64,000 bases of DNA from Dendrobium chrysotoxum. Its lineage: Eukaryota > Streptophyta > Magnoliopsida > Asparagales > Orchidaceae. The position numbers and the translations under genes are program-made. Within the stretch, counting starts at the first letter, position 1. Every line of letters begins with the position of its first letter. This document shows positions 11,032 to 23,510 of the stretch, in pieces. The stretch is taken from contig CM034304.1 in the NCBI GenBank assembly GCA_019925795.1, positions 25,994,228 through 26,058,227 on the forward strand. The letters run 5' to 3'. Below the pieces are notes generated by a model, which did not search any database, was not told the DNA's origin, and saw only the letters and a program-made list of their open reading frames with translations.

Positions 11032-11645
11032 TACTAATAAATTAGGTTTTCGCAGCACTTTTTATGACCAACTATAGCGGTTTAAACACATACTAATTTA
11101 TTTGCAACGATTTAGGAACCGCTGCAAATCCGCTATATTTGTTTTCACTGCGAAGACTTTAGCAGCGGTTGCATGAGTGTTGTTGTAGGTAGGCTTTAGC
11201 AATGCTTTTAACAGGGGTTAAAACCACCGCTAAAGAGTAGCACATATTAAAAATAAATATAATGCCAAAAAATCAGTTGGATTAGGCATCGGGAAGGTAG
11301 GATTCAACATCGAGACGGTTGGATTTGGCGTCGAGATGGGTGGCTTCGGCATCAGGGTTGGCTAATTTAGCGTGGATGATCGCCGAATGGAGATATATGA
11401 AGACGAAGGTCGCGGTCAAGAATGAGTCGAATATGGAGTGAGTTGGCTAGGGCAAGAAGGGGGAGATCGACAATATTGTAGATTTATGTGTGGGCGGTGC
11501 CTTAGCCAGCGGTTTGTAAACCGCTACTACAAAATATTATGAAAACTTTAACTTTTTGTGCGAAAATAGCTACATATACCTATCTTTGGTGGTGGTTTCA
11601 AACCGTTGCTATAAACTGTTGCAAAACATTAACTTTTTGGTAGTG
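11032..11645. mobile_element. non-autonomous CACTA-like element
   Basis: Both ends are packed with short alternating palindromes of the type AGCGGTT...AACCGCT: GCGGTTTAAAC, GGAACCGCTGC and AGCAGCGGTTG at 11077-11175, and AGCGGTTTGTAAACCGCT at 11509-11526. Such subterminal arrays typify plant CACTA (En/Spm) elements. The right end reads TTTTTGGTAGTG (11634-11645), the inverse of a CACTAC-type terminus; the left end is less clear. The middle (11280-11470) is a GC-richer stretch with GGCATCGGG/GGCGTCGAG repeats, perhaps captured host DNA. Confidence 0.5.
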
Positions 11646-12051
11646 CTTAAATGGAAAAAGATATATGTTTGAAGTTGCAAATGTTGTTTTCTTTTGTTTT
11701 GATGTCATAGTTACCAGAAAAAGATATGGAATAGCTTTTTTAATAATATAAAAAATCAAAATATATCAAATGAAATATTTCTTAAATGGCCAAAATTAAA
11801 GAAAAAAAAATCAGAAAAACTGCCTGTCATGAATGTGAGAGAAGAAGATGGTATTAGTTGATGGGAATGGAAGTGAGGTCGTTTCATTTATTATTTTCTT
11901 TCATTTTAGTAGTATCGTTGTTGTTTAGGTGAGAATTTAGTCGTGGAGTCAAATTTTACAGGTAAACCGTACACAAATAAGAGAGAATTTAGTTGTAAAG
12001 CTAAATATCTAGAAAATTAGGTTCATGTTAAGTCAATGTGGTTTAGATTAA
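11646..12051. other. unassigned AT-rich DNA
   Basis: No coding signal; runs of A and a GAGAATTTAGT motif repeated near 11930 and 11985. Confidence 0.35.
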
Positions 12052-12160
12052 GATTTCGTTTGAGATAGCTTTAGACAATCATTTGTTCTCCGCTTTCAAA
12101 AAATTTTTATACTAAAAAATATCTTTACAAAGTAGTAAGAAAGCCATTCCAAACAAAGCC
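12052..12160. mobile_element. Tourist-like MITE, family T1
   Basis: Starts GATTTCGTTTGAGATAGC and ends GCCATTCCAAACAAAGCC, flanked by TAA at 12049-12051 and 12161-12163. It lies about 150 bp downstream of the stop codon of the NIMIN gene at 12312-12587. Confidence 0.75.
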
Positions 12161-12311
12161 TAAGTTAGGCCGACCTGCATAGACTGATCAGATCAAAAGG
12201 AACATACTTGCTCCAAGCAAAAAGTTTAAAAAACTAAACATCCACACTGCCTCTTAGAACAGAAACATGATATGCATTCCATATAAAAAAGCTTCTGAGT
12301 ACAATCAGAGG

Positions 12312-12587
12312 CTACAGCCCAAGCCTAAGATCCACACAGCTATCTGTTCTTCCTTCTTCCTTCTTCCTCTTATTCCCACCACTTATCCCACCATCTTTAG
12401 TATTAGAACTCTCAGCTTGCAAGAAATCCTCCCACTCAAAAGCCGGCTGCCAAAGCGAGCTTTCTCTCTTCTGCCTCTTAGTCGGCGCTGTCTGCCACAG
12501 TATTCTGGTAGCTCTGATGTTCTCCATAAGCAGGAAGAATTTCTTCATCTTCTCCTCTTCCTCCTCGTTCCTCTCCTCTCTTTTCAT
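12312..12587 (-). CDS. NIM1-interacting (NIMIN)-type protein, copy A
   Basis: The product is a 91-residue acidic-then-basic protein without introns. NIMIN proteins bind the salicylic-acid co-activator NPR1 in the nucleus and damp PR-gene induction. Visible signs are an Asp/Glu-rich N-terminus (residues 4-12), an amphipathic M-K-K-F-F-L-L-M segment at 14-21 like the F-F-containing NPR1-contact helix, a basic K-R-Q-K-R cluster at 37-41, the F-E-W-E-D-F block at 50-55 (EDF motif) and a C-terminal EAR repressor motif D-L-R-L-G-L at 86-91. The start is the first ATG in frame; the upstream ATG used by copy B is absent. The frame is fully open, and the plus-strand ORF over it is a shadow. Product class is fairly sure; the NIMIN subtype is not. 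Confidence 0.85.
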   Translation of the reverse strand: MKREERNEEEEEKMKKFFLLMENIRATRILWQTAPTKRQKRESSLWQPAFEWEDFLQAESSNTKDGGISGGNKRKKEEGRTDSCVDLRLGL

Positions 12588-12651
12588 TTTCTCCTCTGCC
12601 AGTTTCTCACTGTCCCAACAGGCTTTTATAAAAGAAATTCGGCCATTAGGA

Positions 12652-12666
12652 GCTCTTTAAATAAAG
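12652..12666 (-). promoter_or_regulatory. candidate TATA box of NIMIN copy A
   Basis: On the minus strand the sequence reads CTTTATTTAAAG about 70 bp before the ATG; a second TTTTATAAAAG lies nearer (12623-12633) but would leave almost no leader. Choice between them is an inference. Confidence 0.4.
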
Positions 12667-12690
12667 GGTAATTACGTGATGCAGAGGTGT

Positions 12691-12850
12691 TTGACCTGTA
12701 GTCTCTTGTTTGTAACCACAAGACAAGCGTGATAAGACGGTTCTCGATTTCTCACATGAATGACGTTATCAGAAGACGTCTGCATATGACGTACTGGAGA
12801 ACACAGCAATTCGTACTCTTTTGCCCATCATATGGATTAGGTGCGGACTT
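12691..12850 (-). promoter_or_regulatory. NIMIN copy A upstream module (TGACG, W-box)
   Basis: Contains TTGACC at 12691-12696 (WRKY-type W-box core), two TGACG cores at 12761-12765 and 12787-12791 (TGA-bZIP/as-1-like sites, 26 bp apart) and a GACGTC palindrome at 12775-12780. The same motifs in the same order occur before NIMIN copy B and, inverted, at 37965-38135. TGA factors and NPR1 act through TGACG sites in salicylic-acid responses, which suits the gene. The regulation itself is inferred. Confidence 0.6.
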
Positions 12851-13058
12851 TTCTATGTACGAATGCTCCGTAAAAGAAAGCAAATTTTGATGAAGATATG
12901 ATATTAATTTTTTTTAGAGATAAATCTTATGGTTTGTAAGAAATTAATTAAATTTTATATTATATTTATTTTTAAATAATGTTAGTTTCTTTAATATTTA
13001 TTCTGATAAAAAATTTAGTCAGAATATTTTGAGCCAACAAATTGAGCTTAAAATATGT

Positions 13059-13645
13059 GGGGGGTGTCAAAACGGGTCCGCGGGTCGGGTTCAGGTCGAA
13101 CTTGGATTGATCCGGGTTTAAACGGATTGACCCTAAATTGACCTGGTTTTACAAAAGGGTCAGGATTGCCAACTTGGACCCGACCCTCGTGGGTTACTGG
13201 GTTGACCCAACACGACTCACTAACCCACTATTTTTCGAATTCCGGGTTTAAATGGCTGGCGTGTGACGTTGTGGTGAAGGCGGGTTAGGCGAGGCGGCGC
13301 GCGGCCAGGTTGAGGCGGGCTAGGGCTAGGCTAAAGGCGGGTTAGGCGAGGCGGTGGGCGGCCAGACCGAGGCAATACCTCATGCGGGCATGTCTACTAT
13401 CACGTGTCGCGTGGGCAGTTGGCCCGGCTGGTCGTGTGACGGATTGGACGCGTGGTGAAGGTGGAAAGCTGAGGTAGGCTGCGAGCGAGGACTAGGTGGC
13501 TTGGGCGAGACCGACTCCCTGCGTGCTAGCAGGCTAAACGGGGTGAGATCCGTTGCAGTCTGGCACGGAAGGTAAGCCCAAACCTGAAATTTTTTGAGTT
13601 GGGTCCGGATCGGGTTTCGGGTCATGTCAAATATTGACACCCCTA
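13059..13645. mobile_element. hAT-like non-autonomous element
   Basis: The left end reads GGGGTGTCAAAACGGGTC and the right end TATTGACACCCCTA, inverted relatives of each other and of the hAT element at 56650-57464. Inner flanks repeat CGGGTCGGGTT/GGGTTGACCC motifs. The core is GC-rich (GGCGAGGCGGCGCGCGGCC and a diverged second copy, about 13275-13370), unlike its surroundings. The 8-bp target duplication is not preserved, so the boundaries are less firm than for the other copy. Confidence 0.6.
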
Positions 13646-14414
13646 ATAAGATGCATCAAAGATCGTAAAATGAGTTTATGAGGGTATAAACTCTTGTGCA
13701 TGATTTTTTAAATGCAATTTTTTCAACCATTATGTCTAAACATAAGTGTTCATGAGCCACTAATTAAGATTATAGGGATATGCACATTAGTGTATCATTA
13801 TTTTGAAATAATTTCTTAAGTTTTGTGGGTTATGCATAATTTTACAAATCAATTACAAGGTTATGCACACATTTGTTCATAAAATTAATATGGATGCATA
13901 CACATATATACATTTATTTTAACAGATTACTTGCAAGGGTTTGTGGCTCCTTTAAAATTATTCATCTAAGAATTTTAAATTTTTTGTAAGAATTTCATAT
14001 TACATCTTTTTAGGTTTACCTCTTAAAATATATCTATTTATGAATTCTTTCTTTTTTTTGGCATAAGATAACGAGGCCAACTTTATATGACATAATTCAC
14101 AGTACTAATATAGCATTTTGTTGGCGGGATTAAGTTGACTTTATGATGGACCTATTCAGTCATGATTAAGATTATTTTCACCTTATTTTAGACTCCTTAT
14201 CTTTAATCGACATCTTGTTGAGCCCTTTCACTCTCCTTTCGATTTCTTGGTGATTCGAAGATCATTATTATATAGGTTTACTATTTGAAGAGATATTTAT
14301 CTCACTAAATTATGGTGATTCACCCCCTATTTTATATAGGCTGGCCTATTTCAAGATATAGACATCCCATTAGAATAATAATCTTTAAATCATAGTCTTT
14401 CATGATGTTAATGT
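13646..14414. other. unassigned AT-rich DNA
   Basis: Many ATGCATA/TATGCACA words and A/T runs; no gene recognised. Confidence 0.35.
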
Positions 14415-16370
14415 TGCAATCCAGAATCTCTAACTTGTGATTTTGATGATAACAAATATTATTGATTGAGTTTTTTTATTTCTCTTAGCATAAATACTGG
14501 ATATTATTTTTTGTTTGTGCACACTAACATTTCAGGAAAAATATATACCGCTCAAGACTATTGAAGACTCAAGCTTGGATAGAATATGATGTCAAGTTAA
14601 AGAATATATAATTTTAACTTTCTTATAAATTTTTATTTCTTGAGTCTGGCCACATAAGAGTATACGCAATTGGTGACTCTGCACACGCATACACAGGGAG
14701 AGTGAGGAAAATTTAAGATAATTTTTTTTGAACTAATCGTATTGTACGACTTACAATCATCATACGACCAGTTATTTGAAAAATGATTTTTAACGGCTAA
14801 TTTAATCATTAATTTGAATGAACGGATTATACTGTACGATTCGTTTCAATCTATAAAAGTTAGCCATCAGATAAATTAAGTAAGAAATTTGAAAAATAAA
14901 TTTTGAACTAATTGTACTATATGATCCTAATCGTACTGTACGCTATTTTGAAATCTTACTTAAATTATCCCCCATAATTAGACAATCAAATCATGGTTTA
15001 ATTAATTGTAGCAGATCATACCGTATGATTGACAGAGATAAAATTTGGTTGTCCCAAAGATTATACGAAATGAAACTGTGATTTTTAAAATAATCATACC
15101 ATGCGATATTTATATCGTACTGGACGACTTATTAGAAATTAATTGACCATACTGCATGATGAGAATAATACGGGATGATTGAAAGAGATGATTTTCAATT
15201 GTCCTAGAAATCATCTTGTATGAATATAGAGAAATTAAACACATCGTACTGGATAACCTCACGATCGTACTACATGATATATTTGCAAAATTTGAATAGT
15301 TCATCTGAATGACTGTTTACATCATATTGGACGGGCCTAATTCTTGAATTGATTTTACTATACGAATAGAGACGACTAACTTGAATTTTTAGGATTTTTT
15401 TGAAGACCAATACTTAAGCAATGTTTTAATAATCTCTTACAAAAGAGAGAAGTTTTTGGTTGTTGAAGAAACTTTGATAGAGAAGGTTTCTTGAGAGCTC
15501 TTGGGTGAGAGAGAAAGAAGAAGGTGAGGTTGAGCATGAGTGAGAAGTAGTGTGAGGGGTTCACATAGTTGCTTCAGGCTAGCTTGCACCTTGATTCCTC
15601 CTATGGTCTGGTGAGTTCTTAAAGTTTCTCTTGGGAGAGAGGCTTCAAAGTCAAGTCCTCTAGGTTCTCTGCCTTCTCCAAGAGGGAGAAAAAGGAGTTG
15701 AGATTCTCTGCCTTCTCCAAGAGGGAGAAAAAGGAGCTGAGATTCTCCGCCTTCTCTAGGAGGGAGAAAAAGATTGAAGGTTCGCTGCCGTCACCAGGAG
15801 GGTGACATGGCTTCCAGTAATGCTCCGCACTAGGGATTAGTGGAAGGAATTTTATAAGGGCTTTTTCACCTTACTATGGAGATAAAAAGAGAGTCACTTA
15901 GCGCTAATGCAATACCCGGAGTAGAGAACTCTATGGAGTGGATGTAGGTCAAGGTTTATCGAACCATTATAAAAATTTTGGTGTGCTTTTTCATTTTCAC
16001 ATTTACTTTTCTATGATTTTATTTTTTTATTATCAGCAAGTTGAATTTACTGCATGAATTTTAATATTTATAATCAACTGTAAGAATAGGTTGTGGCTTG
16101 CAAAAAGAATAATTCGAATGCATTGAAAAATTATTTTAAATTCTCAATTACTTCCATACAATTTTAAGTAAATTGTTTGGATTAGTTTTTAAATCATTTT
16201 CTAGGAAAAAAATCAGTATTTTTGTTGAGTAATTTTTTAAAATCATTGGCTAGTTCATTGAGGTCTCAAAATCTCCTCAGACTTTCAGTTAACCCATGAA
16301 AATTAAGACAAATGTTTTTTTATTTATAAAGAGTGTCTCCTAGTGGTGTCTTTGAGTATAATTAACTTTA
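14415..16370 (+). mobile_element. degenerate Ty1-copia (SIRE/Maximus-type) LTR
   Basis: Begins TGCAATCCAGAATCTC, and 30 bases on has GATTTTGATGATAACAAA, a hallmark of SIRE/Maximus copia LTRs. The region 14650-15300 is full of diverged CGTACTGTACGAT words. A 39-bp unit (CTTCTCCAAGAGGGAGAAAA) is repeated three times at 15663-15780. The same LTR type occurs in reverse at 33438-35320 and 60330-60900. No coding domain of the element follows, so it is a solo LTR or a fragment; the right boundary is a guess. Confidence 0.55.
15663..15780 (+). repeat. 39-bp tandem repeat, three units
   Basis: Three successive units contain GCCTTCTC(C/T)A(A/G)GAGGGAGAAAAAG, the last diverged. It lies inside the copia LTR, near its expected R/U5 part. 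Confidence 0.75.
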
Positions 16371-16374
16371 GGTT

Positions 16375-17700
16375 TGTCACAACCCAACTCAATATGACCT
16401 AAAGACATAACATATCATACCATGTTGAATAGAGACAGAATAAGACTAAGCCTAAAATCTATGTTTTTAAGACTTTTCATTTTTTTTAAATTTAAAACAA
16501 ATGACAGAGTTACTATTAACTTTAAATAGAACATAAAGTAAACTTATCCACAAATTTTTTTTCTTTTCATTCATCTTTAAAATGTATATATAATAAAATT
16601 TATACACTACAATAAATGGCTACAGACAAGAATATGACACAAAAATAAATAATCATGATTGTACAAAAATCAAAAAATACCTATAAAGAATTAAATAGAT
16701 CAGAACCTACAACCTCAACTATTCAACTAACTCTTTCTCATTTTCTTGACCTAAAACTGAATACATAAAAGGTATGAGCCAACATATCTTAACAAGTCAC
16801 ACCCATCAATCTTAATTTCTAATTATTAATCCAATATGCATTTACTGAATTTAAAAGAACTTATTTATAATTATATCGATCAGTAAAGTGCTGCTAGATA
16901 GTTGAAATTTTATAAACTTTGCATTAAATGTAAATAAATAAGTACTTCATATATTAGAGAAAAAAATAATAAATTTCTTTCAAGCCCTTATACCTCCCAT
17001 TAAAAATATATGGTAGAATTCAGACCCTTATGACTTTATATACTTACATATCAAAAAATAGACCTTTATGACTCTCAAATGCTTATCTTATTAGATATTA
17101 AAAAATTCAGGCTCTTATAATGCCCAGTATTTTCAACAAATAAAACTTCCTCTAATACCATATTTTCTTAAAATCATAAATTTCAAGCATATAAGAACAT
17201 ATATAATTGTATTATAATAATAACAAAAATAAATCAAATTATAAAAATTTATAGATTGCTCTATTGATAGCCAACAATTTAAACCACTAAGTAGAATTTC
17301 AGGTTTTAGAATATCACCAGATTATCAGGGATTGTCCAAAATGTTGTTTTGAAGCTTTGAATGTTCTATAATATATTTTTTAGATTAGAATTATATTTTA
17401 ATTTGATAAAAATAAGATACATTTTCATTTAGAGAGTAAATTAAAAAAAATACATAAATTTTTAGAATGATCATATCCACAATATAAATAAAGTTATACA
17501 TTGAAAGTTTAACAAATGTGAAGTTATCCCTTTTTTTATATTATGAAATTGTAATTATAATCCAAAAATTCTTAAAATTTTTATATTTTTAAAAACTGAG
17601 ACAAGCATTATATAACCTACCTCAATATAGATAATATCTTAAACTAAGTCAATAGCAAAAAAGTGGACCAAAGTTGCCCAAAATAGACTTTCTCTCCCTA
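16375..17700 (+). mobile_element. degenerate LTR, TGTCACAACCC family
   Basis: Starts TGTCACAACCCAACTC. The inverted start TATCACAACCCAACAT is found at the right end of the 35560-37049 copy, and a related start TATCACGACCC opens the nested insertion at 43379. Shared internal words include CAGACCCTTATGACT at 17018 and its relatives (CCCCTTATA on the minus strand near 36250). No coding region is recognised; the right end is not defined. Confidence 0.4.
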
Positions 17701-17781
17701 AAATTTCTCCCTCTCTCTATAAGCCTGCTGCCTCACTTAGGGAGAGATTTTATTTTTGGCAAAGTAGATTTAAGTGGAAAA

Positions 17782-17783
<2 letters not shown>

Positions 17784-17859
<76 letters not shown>
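17784..17859. repeat. (AT)n microsatellite, about 38 units
   Basis: Uninterrupted AT dinucleotides. It sits inside degenerate LTR-like DNA and is likely variable in length. Confidence 0.95.
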
Positions 17860-17864
<5 letters not shown>

Positions 17865-17875
17865 TTCACTTAGCA

Positions 17876-18110
17876 CTGCAATGCTTCAGATAGCGGCACC
17901 GCAGCGCTTGACCCAATACCGTAGCATACACTAAACTACCCAAAAAGGTAGAGAGCTCAATACCGTAATGCTGCTTACCCTGTCCACGTGGTGCTTCAAA
18001 TAGTAACATTACAACGCCTGGCCCAATGCCACATCATTAACCAAACTCTCCAAAAAGATAGAGAGATCAATGTCGTATGCTACTTACCTAGTTGTCGCGG
18101 TGCTCCTAAG
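17876..18110 (+). repeat. tandem repeat of about 112 bp, two diverged units
   Basis: Unit 1 has GCTTCAGATAGCGGCACCGC, then AACTACCCAAAAAGGTAGAG. Unit 2 has GCTTCAAATAGTAACATTAC, then AACTCTCCAAAAAGATAGAG. This is LTR-like DNA; related CACTATGGCACCAGGG words reappear near 19530. Confidence 0.6.
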
Positions 18111-18327
18111 GGACATAGTCTAGATTTCATATTCATGCACACAGTATAATATCCATCATCTAAAATTCAAGTACTTATTATTAATGATTATTAATTTTGA
18201 TTTGATTAATAATTATGAGTCTCATAATGCTTATTGGGATTGAAAGTAACCAAGGTTTGGGGTTAAAAAGAAGAAAATTCAAGGTTTGAAAATTCGCTCT
18301 ATTAACACCACGATGCTTGGGTGGATG

Positions 18328-19700
18328 TGTGATGTCCCAAATTCTAAATTGGAAGAAATATTTTTTTTATCTTTTAATTTACATAACCAGAGCTGCCTAA
18401 TTTTACTTATCAATAATAAACAACAAAAATAAATTCTATAATTCAAAACATCAATACACATCAATATTCATTTTCTAAAAAATTATATATACTATTTAGG
18501 ATCTATATAATCATTCAACAACTACTCTTTTCTAAGTATAAAAGAATAACTAAAATAACAAGAACCTGAACATAAAGGATCCTGATCAATCTCTCACTCA
18601 TACTCCCTTGTTATGACTTGAAATTATTTAACCATTTATAATTAGCTCAAGAGCCTAGCAAGTAACCAAATTCTGCAATTGAACTTAATGCAAGGCTAAG
18701 GAGCAACATGCATGTCAGCAGTCAAATCATAATAATAATAGTCATATAATCAATAATCAGTGTAAAAATTATAAAACACACATACAACAGTAGTAGAATC
18801 TATAAATGAAAGCAATAAAGTAGTACAATAAAAAATTAATAAACCAGTATGGGTGTCAAATCACTAAAGTAGTCATCATATTAGTATTTTTAATCATCTA
18901 AAGTGGTAAAAATAAAGCATTAATAAAAAACTGTCTAACTCAGACCAATACAATAAAAATCCTATAACTATATACGCATGTTATCTAATATATCTCATGC
19001 TCAGTATATTTAGTATCAGTATAATGAATTAGTAGTATCAAATAGTATCGGTATCTATATTGGTAACATAAATTGTCTAGTGGCAGAACCAATAAAATAA
19101 TACAGTAATAATAAATTCATATAATATTAAGAATAATACATCAATAAAATATATTTTAGTAGTCACACTAAACAAGTATGAAGTCTTGGTTTAAGTGATA
19201 CTTTTTTAATATCATATCCGTATTAGTAAATTATTGGATCATAAATAAAGTCATCACTCTTTACCCGTCGGCATAATAATCATCTCCTTATAACCCTCAA
19301 TCAGTAAATCACGTGAATCAATCAAGGATAACACCAAACTATAGTATTTAAAGGATAGTCTGTCGACTCATGATCCTGTATATGTTAATCAATCTTCATC
19401 CAATGTTAGTGAATAATTAGTCTTTAGTTACTTCCCCCCCACACAAACTATTATCACAGGATGGTGCCCTAGAATTGAGCTCTTAGGTTTTTGGAAATAA
19501 AAATAATTTTTGACCATGCACTATGGCACCAGGGATATACTGTCACGATGCTACATCTCAACTGAGGATATTTTGAGGGAATCAATGAGATTCTCTGGTA
19601 GCACAGTAGCACTGAAAGTTAGGCGCTATGGTGCTAGGTCAAGTTAGTGAATTTTAAAATATTAAAACATATAAAACTAATTTCTTATTTCATTCCACCC
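18328..19700 (+). mobile_element. degenerate LTR-like sequence
   Basis: Begins TGTGATGTCCCAAATTC, a common plant LTR start. It includes GCTCAAGAGCCTAGCAAGTAACC (18646-18668), comparable to the GCTCATCGAGTAACATATGCC-type block of the nested insertion at 43,6xx. It is AT-rich with many AATAATA words. No ORF with a domain; ends uncertain. Confidence 0.35.
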
Positions 19701-20330
19701 CCAGCCTTGCCAGAGAAGAAATGGGAAGAGGAGGAGGAGAGGAGAAGAGAGATAGAGGGAGAGAGAGAATCTGAACGCTAAAGCTCATGAATTATCCATT
19801 AGGCCTGTTCGAGATATTATAAAGCTCAAGGTAGACTTCTAAATATCTATCTCTGACTTTAATTCTAGTAAGCTTAAAAGAAGATATGAATAAAAATATA
19901 TTTTTCTCAGATTTTATGAGATTTTGATCATGTAATTTTTAATATGTTATTGCACTCCTTAATATGAACATGTTGACTATACAAATTGAGTTTTTAACAG
20001 TTGATTTTTTTTTTGCATGATTTTTTGAATGTATTGTTGAATCGAGGCTTTTCTGATAAGTTTAGTAGTTATATAAAAGTTTTGAAATATTCTTGTGAAT
20101 GTTCCTCCGAAGTTAGAAAATAAAAAAGGAAAGTTTAGTGAGAATTTTATTTTATAAGTAATGTGGTTTTTTAGAGGCAATCTTATATAATCTGAATACT
20201 GTATTGGATATTTAAATTAATAATATTGCATTGCATTAGCATTCTGCATTACATGATATTGGAAAAGTTTTATTCTGATATATAGAAAATTACACTCTAT
20301 GTTATATTGCAAGGGCCCTAAATATATTCT
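19701..20330. other. unassigned DNA with a GA-rich patch
   Basis: A purine-rich tract lies at 19725-19775 (GGAGGAGGAGAGGAGAAGAG). The rest is AT-rich, probably LTR remains. Confidence 0.3.
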
Positions 20331-20570
20331 TTTGGCCCCATATGTCTAATGGTGATGATGGATGAATTATGACCCCACTTGTTGAAAATAAGTGTGAGAG
20401 GTTATGTAACACTATAAGTACTTTTTGGCCCCATCTTTCTGATGCAGATGTTGGAGAAATTATAGCCCACTTGCTAAAAATAAGTGTGGGAGACTATGTA
20501 ACAATATAAGTACTTTTTTGGCCCCATCTTTCTGATGTAGATGTGAGAGGAATTTTCGCCCCACTTGTTA
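20331..20570 (+). repeat. tandem repeat of about 95 bp, two and a half units
   Basis: Each unit contains TTTGGCCCCAT(A/C)T, TCTGATG(C/T)AGATG and ATAAGTGTGGGAG-like blocks, with unit starts near 20331, 20426 and 20519. It lies in degenerate repeat DNA. Confidence 0.7.
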
Positions 20571-22850
20571 TTATGGAAAAATAAAATTTTAGTTTAAAAT
20601 CTTTACAGATTCGAATGCTCCTATTCTTGTGATTGAATATGGTATTGAGAATAGCGTACTATTTTAAAAGATATAAATGATATTCTATAATGGGTTCATA
20701 TAGAAGAATAGGATTTTTGAAATCATTTACTTTTATAGTCAAATATAAATAGAGGAATAATGTATCATCTCAAAAGACAAAATGTCATTCCATAATAGTA
20801 TTTAAAAATGAGAATATAATTTTAAAAATTCTTTATTTTTGGTATAAAATATCACAATGATCGTATCATATCGCTTCGAGAGATAAAAATGATATTTCAT
20901 AAAGAATTTGAACATAAAAATAGATTTTATAGAAATTTCTATATTCTTAGAGATTTTTTTTCTATCTTATGATACAAGTTCCCCATAAAGACAAGTCTTT
21001 ATGGTTAATCACATCTTAAGAAAATTAAATCTCCTAAGAATACTCTCGATTGAAGTAATGGCAAAGATTTTCTTCAGATTTCAATGATTAAGACAAGGAT
21101 GAAAGGTGAAGAAGTTTCAAAGGGGATTGGATCAATTTAGAATAGTTCTTTCTGGAATTCAAAGGATGAAGAGTAGAGAGCACCTTAAGATTGTAGGACC
21201 TTCTAGAAGCACTCTAATCTATCATATGTAGAGCTTTAATATTTTATGGAGAATATTTTATGTTTGAGTTGGTATTTTATTAGAAATTTGAGATTACATT
21301 ACCGAAGGGTGAAGACTTATGATTTGAGGCCTGCCTTAGAACCTAAATCTAAGTTGGGTATTGTATAGTAGTAACCCGAACCTATTTTAAGTATAGTATA
21401 TGAATTTTTAAACTTGCATTTTCTTGGAGTGGAAAGCCAGCTAAACCACCTAATTATCTCAAAACCATGTTGCTCGATCTTTATGAAAGATGAGTGGACT
21501 GTTATTTAAGTTTTTCAAATTTAGGATCGACATCTAGAGAAAATTCTAAGTGGCCCAGTACTTATGAATGATAATTATGCTTCTAAAGCTAATGCAATTA
21601 AAATTTGATTTTAGTTTATTTCTTATGCAATGCATGTTAATTAAAATATCATAAATCATAAATGCTTGAATTTAAAAAAAAAAACTTAGAAAATAATTCC
21701 TTAAAAAATTAGGCTTTCACAGATTCAGTACCTCATCCTCATAGGTCAGATTATTTGAAATCTATTCTTGGGCGGGGAAGTGTCTAAAATAAGGATAGAA
21801 TAAATATTTTAATATGCATGCGACCCCGAATGGTCTATGATTTACTTTCTTATGGTGATTATCTATCTATGTTATTTATTTCTATAATTTTATTTTTAAA
21901 TTATGAGTAGAAGAATTTCTATTCCTAAAAGCCTAATTGAAATCTAGACACATGCACATATAAGAAAGAAACTATCGAAAGCATATAATTTCTATTGTGC
22001 AATCAATTTAAATAATCATAAACTAGAAATATTAAATATCAAAATTTATGTGGCAAATGTCACTTAATTATAACCCAGAGTCTGCTGAAAGTAAAGGTTG
22101 CCAAGCTCCACCAACAATAACTTGGATTCTATTCCTATGAAACCATGCAAGTCCTTATAAAGCAAGACATTTTGATCTTTAATTTTTCTTGATTCTTGTC
22201 TTCGGGCTTCTTTTGTTCATCCAATTTGGATTTCCAAATGATCCCTCTATTAAAAGACGTTTCTTTCCTCTTTGGATCCAAATCTTTTAGAGAAATATTT
22301 TTCTTTACAAGCTTTCGCAACTCTTTTAATTAAATTACATGATTATAAAGTTAAAAAGACTTAAACTCCTTACATATTAGTGGAACATTTGAATATATGA
22401 ATAATCAAAAGACATAATTATAATCACAATCACTTTGCTCGTCATTGAGCAGCCTATAGCTTGGCCATATTTTTATTTAGTTAAGGTGGCTGAACTTAAC
22501 AACAAAAGCACCTGCATAAAATTTGATTAGCTTTAAAACTTAATGATCATTTAGCCTCTTTTTATCATAGCCATACATAAGCATGGCCACTTATAGAAGA
22601 TTTGATTACCAATAATCATCCAGATCATCTTAATCTAGAAAAATCTAAACACCCATCATAAATAACATCATAAGCAACATGGTAAAAATATAACATTATA
22701 AGTATAATAAATCACATCAAACCATAACAACCAACATTCATTCACATATAAATCCACATCAGTCAACATCACAAAAAAAAGCATATGCAAAAGAATAATG
22801 GTTTAGCCTAGAATAAGAGTTGGTTATCCTAGCAAGCAATCTATAGTGTG
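20571..22850. other. AT-rich degenerate repeat DNA
   Basis: No intact gene found on either strand. A TTGGGCGGGGAAGTGTC motif at 21768 resembles the GGGCGGGGTGTGACA ends common to plant gypsy LTRs, so much of this may be old LTR. The minus ORF 22135-22320 has no domain. Confidence 0.3.
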
Positions 22851-23380
22851 TGCATAAGGTTGTGTGGATTGGATATGTCCTAAGTTGGTTATTATTTAAA
22901 GTTTTTTAACACTTTATTTTTGTTTATTTGAGATTGAGGGAAATTTAATTTATGTTCAAGTTCTAGTATTTTGGTGTTCATTTTAAAATGAGTTTTAAAT
23001 GTTAAATATCCAATACACGTGCATGTATATTATCGCCTTCAAACAAAAGATCTTGAAAGAAAACTTGTACATATGATACTTTCAAAGATCCAATACAAAT
23101 GAATTGCTTAAAAGTTTCATCTAATATCTATCTTCTTCCCCCATTGGTATGATCTTCATATTGATTTGAAGTGTGGGAAGGCATATTTGCATGAAATAAA
23201 ATGAGAATGCACATGAAATACATTCTACACTATGCATGGCAACATTTCACTTTAAAAATATGTAAATTCTTAGGGAAATGCAAAATCTCATTCACTAATC
23301 CAAGGAAAGGAAACCAATACATGTTTTTTATTTTTTTTATAAAAGAGAACGAAAAAAGGAAACAATTCATACTCTTGATT

Positions 23381-23510
23381 TTTCAAAGAGAAATAATGAA
23401 GAAGTCAGAAGAAGAGGAAGAAGATGATAGAAGAAGAAGAGGAAGGAGAAGAAAAGAAATGGTGAAGGGGAAAAAGAAATAAAAATGAGAATGAGGAAGG
23501 AAGAGGTTAC
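23381..23510 (+). repeat. purine-rich (GAA/GGA) low-complexity tract
   Basis: About 130 bases almost without pyrimidines in long blocks (GAAGAAGAGGAAGAAG). The ORF here (23201-23482) is Lys/Glu/Arg-rich only because of this composition. Confidence 0.7.

Noticed and set aside
12267..12671. 134-residue plus-strand ORF
   Set aside because: It lies opposite the NIMIN gene; its Ser/Leu-rich sequence is the complement of the acidic coding strand and has no domain.
20331..20570. possible CRISPR-like array
   Set aside because: The repeats are diverged 95-bp head-to-tail units without unique spacers, in a plant genome; ordinary tandem repeats.
23201..23482. Lys/Glu-rich ORF, possible nuclear protein
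   Set aside because: It comes from a purine-rich low-complexity tract with no conserved block.
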